Assembly (NCBI RefSeq): GCF_023973825.1
Contig: NC_090114.1
Location: 558,001 to 622,000 of the forward strand
Direction: 5' to 3'
DNA from: Plasmodium brasilianum
Lineage: Eukaryota; Apicomplexa; Aconoidasida; Haemosporida; Plasmodiidae
Length of the DNA stretch: 64,000 nucleotides
Numbering within the stretch: position 1 is the first letter of the stretch; each line of letters begins with the position of its first letter. Positions 59,314 through 64,000 of this stretch are shown piece by piece. A model generated the notes under the pieces. That model saw nothing but the letters and a program-made list of their open reading frames with translations, made no database searches and was not told where the DNA came from. Both the position numbers and the translations under genes were made by a program.

Positions 59314-60809
59314 ATGTCAAAGGAAACGTTTGCATTCAATGCCGACATAAGGCAGTTGATGAGTTTAATTATAAACACATTTTATAGTAATAAGGAAATA
59401 TTTTTAAGAGAGCTTATTAGTAATGCGAGTGATGCACTTGATAAGATAAGATATGAAGCTATAACTGATACACAGAAATTATCAGCAGAGCCAGAATTTT
59501 TTATTCGAATTATTCCAGACAAAACAAATAACACATTAACTATTGAGGATTCAGGTATTGGTATGACCAAAAATGATTTAATTAACAATTTAGGTACTAT
59601 TGCAAGATCGGGAACAAAGGCATTTATGGAAGCAATTCAAGCAAGTGGTGATATTTCTATGATAGGTCAATTTGGTGTAGGTTTTTACTCTGCTTATTTA
59701 GTTGCTGATCATGTTGTTGTCATTTCCAAAAATAATGATGATGAACAATATGTTTGGGAATCAGCTGCAGGAGGTTCATTTACAGTTACGAAAGATGAAA
59801 CAAATGAAAAGATTGGAAGGGGTACAAAAATTATTTTACACCTTAAAGAAGATCAACTAGAATATTTAGAGGAAAAAAGAATTAAAGATTTAGTTAAGAA
59901 GCATTCAGAATTTATTTCTTTTCCTATTAAATTATACTGTGAAAGGCAAAATGAAAAAGAAATAACAGCATCAGAAGAAGAAGAAGAAGAAGGAGAAAGA
60001 GAAGGAGAAGGAGAACAAGATACAGATAAAAAAAAAAAAAAAAAAAAAAAAGGGAGAAAATGAAGAAGATAAGGATGAAGAAGTGGAAGATGGTGATGAA
60101 GAAGGTGATAAGGAAAAGAAAGAAGATAATGAAGAAGACAAAGTAGATCATCCAAAAGTTGAGGATGTAACAGAAGAATTAGAAAAAGTAGAAAAAAAAA
60201 AAAAAGAAAAAAAAAAAAAAAAAATTCATACTGTTGAACATGAATGGGAAGAATTAAATAAACAAAAACCATTATGGATGAGAAAACCAGAAGAAGTAAC
60301 TAATGAAGAATATGCTAGTTTTTATAAATCTTTAACAAATGATTGGGAAGATCATTTAGCTGTAAAACATTTCTCTGTTGAAGGTCAATTAGAATTTAAG
60401 GCATTATTATTTATACCGAAAAGAGCCCCATTTGATATGTTCGAAAATAGGAAAAAAAGAAATAATATTAAATTATATGTTAGAAGAGTTTTTATTATGG
60501 ATGATTGTGAAGAAATTATCCCGGAGTGGTTGAATTTTGTCAAAGGTGTTGTTGATTCGGAAGATCTACCTCTAAACATTTCAAGAGAATCATTACAACA
60601 AAATAAAATTTTAAAAGTTATTAAAAAAAATCTCATCAAAAAATGCCTTGACATGTTTTCAGAATTAGCAGAAAATAAAGATAACTACAAAAAGTTTTAT
60701 GAACAGTTCAGCAAAAATTTGAAGTTGGGTATTCACGAGGATAACGCGAACCGGGCCAAGGTAATTTTGTGCAGCTTAAACGGGACATTGTGTCGATGCG
60801 GCACATGTG

Positions 60810-60848
<39 letters not shown>

Positions 60849-61499
60849 ATATATATATGTATGTATGTATGTATGTATATGCGCATGTTTGTATGTATAT
60901 GCGCATGTTTGTATGTATATGCGCATGTTTGTATGTATACGTGCGTGAGAGCGTCGTGAGAAAGGGGCGGAAAGCACGGTGCAGAACGTAGCATCCAGGA
61001 GAGAACGTGCTAGAAGCGGCCCCTCCCCGCCCCACTATTCTCTGAGTTATTCCAAATTTAATTACATGTATGCTTAATCGCTAAATGCATAGATGTCCAG
61101 ACGTTTGGAAGAATAATTTTTGAAAAATGAATTAATTCTTAATTATTTTAGAATGTTATATTTTAAATAATTAAATGAGGAGTTAATTTTTTTTTCCAAT
61201 CGCTTATCACCTTAGCATGCATTTATTGTTTATTTTATTTTATAAATATATAATAAATATGTATTCAATGTGTTATACACGTTTATTATTTATTATTATT
61301 TATGGATTGAATAAACGATACGGCAGTATTCTTCACCATGACGATTAAATGCATTGAGTCATAGAAGCGAGACAGATTGTGTGAGAGTAGTATATCAGAT
61401 GTGCTTTTTTGTTCGGTTGTATATTTGCGTGTGAGCGTTCGAATTGCATATACATTTAGAAGCCTTCATGATATCGTACATATATGTATATATGTTGTG

Positions 61500-61530
<31 letters not shown>

Positions 61531-62680
61531 ACATATATGAGGAGAGCGCGCACACGTGGGTTGCAGTCAAATACGGCAAAGGGCATGTAACACTGATTGC
61601 ACATTTCTCTGTGCATGAACTGGCATGCTTATTATAATACATATAAGCGCTTCGCACATGCGTATTATTATGTTTTTACGTCATGATGTTATCATTATTG
61701 TTTTCATTTTTTTCATATTTTTATTTATTTTTTTTATTTTGTCATGTTTTTATTTTGTCATGTTTTTATTTTATTATTTTATTATAATTTTTTTTTTTTT
61801 TTTTTTTTCATTTTCTCAATTTTTCATTTTTCTATTATTTATTTTTTTCTTTTTTCCCTACCCCCGCCGACAGATTACGGAGCTTCTCAGATTTCAGACG
61901 TCCAAGTCTGGTGACGAGATGATAGGTCTAAAAGAATATGTAGATCGAATGAAGGAAAACCAAAAAGACATCTACTACATAACAGGTGAGTCTATTAACG
62001 CTGTATCAAACTCCCCATTTTTAGAAGCACTAACAAAAAAAGGGTTCGAAGTTATATATATGGTTGATCCAATTGATGAGTATGCTGTACAACAGTTAAA
62101 AGATTTTGATGGTAAGAAATTGAAATGTTGTACAAAGGAAGGATTAGATATAGACGATTCAGAAGAAGCAAAGAAAAATTTTGAAACCTTGAAAGCTGAA
62201 TATGAAGGTTTATGCAAAGTTATAAAGGACGTATTACATGAAAAGGTAGAAAAGGTTGTTGTAGGACAAAGAATAACAGATTCCCCATGTGTTTTAGTTA
62301 CATCGGAGTTTGGATGGTCTGCTAATATGGAAAGAATTATGAAAGCTCAAGCATTAAGAGATAATTCTATGACTAGTTATATGTTATCCAAAAAAATTAT
62401 GGAAATAAATGCTCGCCACCCAATAATTACTGCATTAAAACATAAAGCAGATGCAGATAAGTCAGACAAAACTGTTAAAGATTTGATATGGCTATTATTT
62501 GACACCTCTCTTTTAACTTCTGGGTTTGCACTTGAAGAACCAACCACCTTTTCAAAGAGAATACATAGAATGATCAAATTAGGTTTATCCATCGATGAAG
62601 AAGATAACAACGATATTGAATTACCACCCCTTGAGGAAACTGTTGAGGGAACGGATTCCAAAATGGAGGAGGTGGATTAG
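59314..62680 (+). CDS. HSP90: Cytosolic heat shock protein 90, 2 exons, frame break in a poly-A run
   Basis: Exon 1 59314-60760, intron 60761-61873, exon 2 61874-62680; about 750 aa. N-terminal GHKL ATPase: [44 protein letters not shown], then [18 protein letters not shown] and [15 protein letters not shown]. Charged linker (about 215-290), middle domain ([56 protein letters not shown]) and C-terminal domain ending MEEVD, the cytosolic signature that binds TPR co-chaperones such as CHIP. The reading frame shifts within a 24-A run (60028-60051) in the linker: one A too many (or two too few) relative to an open frame. All flanking sequence is intact, so this is most likely a homopolymer length error and not a pseudogene. 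Intron phase 0; the intron carries TATG and TATGCGCATGTTTG repeats. Confidence 0.95.
60805..60945. repeat. TATG/TATGCGCATGTTTG repeats in the HSP90 intron
   Basis: TA and TATG units followed by four 18-bp units of TATGCGCATGTTTGTATG, inside the intron 60761-61873. Confidence 0.92.
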
Positions 62681-62756
62681 AGGAAATCAAAAAAGAGGGG
62701 CAGGATAGAACATACTTTTTTAGCACGTGCGTGTGGAAGATGGAGAGAGAGGGGTT

Positions 62757-62805
62757 AAACGTGTTTCTATATATATTATATGTATATATATATAGAAACA
62801 CGTTT
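62757..62805. other. Perfect 19-bp-arm inverted repeat in the HSP90 3' flank
   Basis: The left arm 62757-62775 (AAACGTGTTTCTATATATA) and right arm 62787-62805 are exact reverse complements with an 11-nt loop. It starts 77 bp after the HSP90 stop, so it is probably transcribed and would fold into a stable hairpin. Confidence 0.9.
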
Positions 62806-63023
62806 TATGTATTATATTATGTTTTATGTATGCAGCTAATGCGGTACACATACATAATAGTAATAACCATTGCAAGAGTACGCCCTTCTTTGTGTTCATG
62901 TGTACATTGTACCACTTTATTATTATATATATATACACACGCATATATATATATATATATATGTGTTGTGTGTATTGTACGTGCAGTTTTTTATACTTAG
63001 TTTATTTAAAATCTGAATAGCTA

Positions 63024-63024
<1 letters not shown>

Positions 63025-63088
<64 letters not shown>
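63025..63088. repeat. 64-nt poly-A homopolymer
   Basis: Uninterrupted A run by count, followed by GAAAAAAG. Confidence 0.95.
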
Positions 63089-63090
<2 letters not shown>

Positions 63091-63208
63091 AAAAAGACAA
63101 GCATGTAAGCAGTTTACATTTAGCAGATGACAGTATTAGTAGGCCCATTATTATTTAAAATGTTACTAGGAAGCCACGAGAAAGTCATTTTCCTTTCCTT
63201 TTTTTTTT

Positions 63209-63234
63209 AAGTTATTTAACTAGTTAAATAACTT
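63209..63234. other. Perfect 26-bp palindrome
   Basis: Sequence AAGTTATTTAAC/TAGTTAAATAACTT reads identically on both strands with no spacer, centred on ACTAGT. It could extrude as a cruciform, bind a dimeric factor, or be a chance product of AT-rich DNA, although 13 bp per arm is long for chance. Confidence 0.9.
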
Positions 63235-63462
63235 ATGTACCTTTAACATACAATTACACCTTATTTGAATATCTTTTTGTGTACATACGGTGAAAAAGGA
63301 TGTATAATATATACATAAGCGTGCATTTTATATGTGAGTATGTGTATATGCATGTACATTCGTGTGTGTATTTATATGTTAACGTAATATCATGTACTTT
63401 GTTCATATGCGCACATGCCAAAAAAATATACATTATATATATTATATATATTTTAATGTTCA

Positions 63463-63507
<45 letters not shown>

Positions 63508-64000
63508 TTTAGAAAGATTTCATAAAATATGAACTGTTCACGTAAAACGTATTTCATAAACTTTTAAGAAATTGTATAAATATTTTTTTTAAATAATATA
63601 AACAATTATTATAAGAAAATAGAGATGTGTTTCGTGCGTATAACTATTTTTAATAAAAAGGAAGGATGGGATAGAAAAACCCGACATGCACACAAACCCA
63701 TATACCACACCTCTGTATATTATTGCATATTTCCCAATGGTTAAATATTGCTCGAAACGGCAAAGGTTTACCATTACAGGTGTTCTCTTTGGTTATATCA
63801 ACATAACAGTATGCTAGTATGGGAATATATATATAATATATATTATATATATATATTATATATATTATATATATATTAGAGTACCGATTTTTTCTTTATT
63901 TCATTTTTTTTTTTTTTTTACTTTCTTATATGAACGAGAGGTTGCTTTTCCTTGGCGAAATTTCGCCATTTAGCACCTTTGCAAATATGGCATAACCATA

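Larger units (their letters stand above)
62681..64000. other. Region downstream of HSP90
   Basis: Holds the inverted repeat, a 64-nt poly-A run (63025-63088), a 26-bp palindrome and TA tracts. No confident gene. The last 80 bp on the minus strand (64000-63921) are open and end at AAG|GTAAAA, so an exon of a gene beyond the window is possible. Confidence 0.55.

Noticed and set aside
59853..60272. Minus-strand frames opposite the HSP90 linker
   Set aside because: Antisense shadows of the Glu/Lys-rich HSP90 linker.
1..64000. tRNA, rRNA, CRISPR, transposon and centromere
   Set aside because: No cloverleaf with a T-loop consensus, no rRNA-like block, no direct repeats with unique spacers, no transposase or reverse-transcriptase motifs, and no multi-kilobase stretch of uniformly extreme AT typical of a Plasmodium centromere.

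Overview
This window looks like nuclear chromosome sequence from a malaria parasite (Plasmodium). It is very AT-rich, with long poly-A/poly-T runs, AT dinucleotide tracts and many minisatellites. Its proteins are rich in Asn and Lys with low-complexity insertions, and its introns are short with GTAA-type donors and T-rich acceptors. The gene content and order, a RAMA-like rhoptry antigen at the left end and cytosolic HSP90 at the right end, match what I remember of the RAMA-to-HSP90 block on P. falciparum chromosome 7. The long minisatellites and large introns would suit a P. malariae-like species, but the species cannot be fixed from this sequence alone.

Layout, left to right. 1-1799: non-coding. 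1800-6488 (+): six-exon GPI-anchored RAMA-like antigen. 7273-7633 (-): newly modelled small two-exon gene. 9624-11633 (+): mitochondrial AAA ATPase ATAD3. 15167-19540 (+): large Plasmodium protein of unknown function. 21556-22518 (+): Med10-like Mediator subunit. 23284-23607 (-) and 23934 onward (+): two weaker candidates, one of them a signal-peptide exon. 27159-30992 (+): CHIP-type TPR/U-box E3 ligase with a very large low-complexity N-terminus. 33433-37637 (+): RAP-domain organellar RNA protein in three exons. 39058-39837 (+): NSA2, 60S ribosome assembly. 41470-44952 (+): tubulin chaperone TBCE in three exons. 46551-46862 (+): ubiquitin-fold protein. 47583-47792 (-): RNA polymerase subunit RPB10. 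48818-48988 (+): 56-residue ORF. 49346-53128 (-): TEDC1-like protein, probably two exons. 54191-55666 (+): KEOPS kinase Bud32 in five exons. 59314-62680 (+): HSP90 in two exons.

Functionally these are mostly housekeeping genes: chaperones and quality control (HSP90, CHIP, TBCE), transcription (RPB10, Med10-like), translation and tRNA modification (NSA2, Bud32), organelle biology (ATAD3, RAP) and microtubules (TBCE, TEDC1-like). RAMA is the invasion-specific exception. No tRNA, rRNA, CRISPR array or transposon was recognised.

The most interesting signals are these: a paired inverted G-box about 1 kb upstream of HSP90, which fits the reported AP2-HS heat-shock element; a perfect 19-bp-arm inverted repeat and a perfect 26-bp palindrome just downstream of HSP90; a frame break in a 24-A run within HSP90; a TEDC1-like gene; several unannotated small or multi-exon gene candidates; and highly homogenised repeats in and around RAMA.
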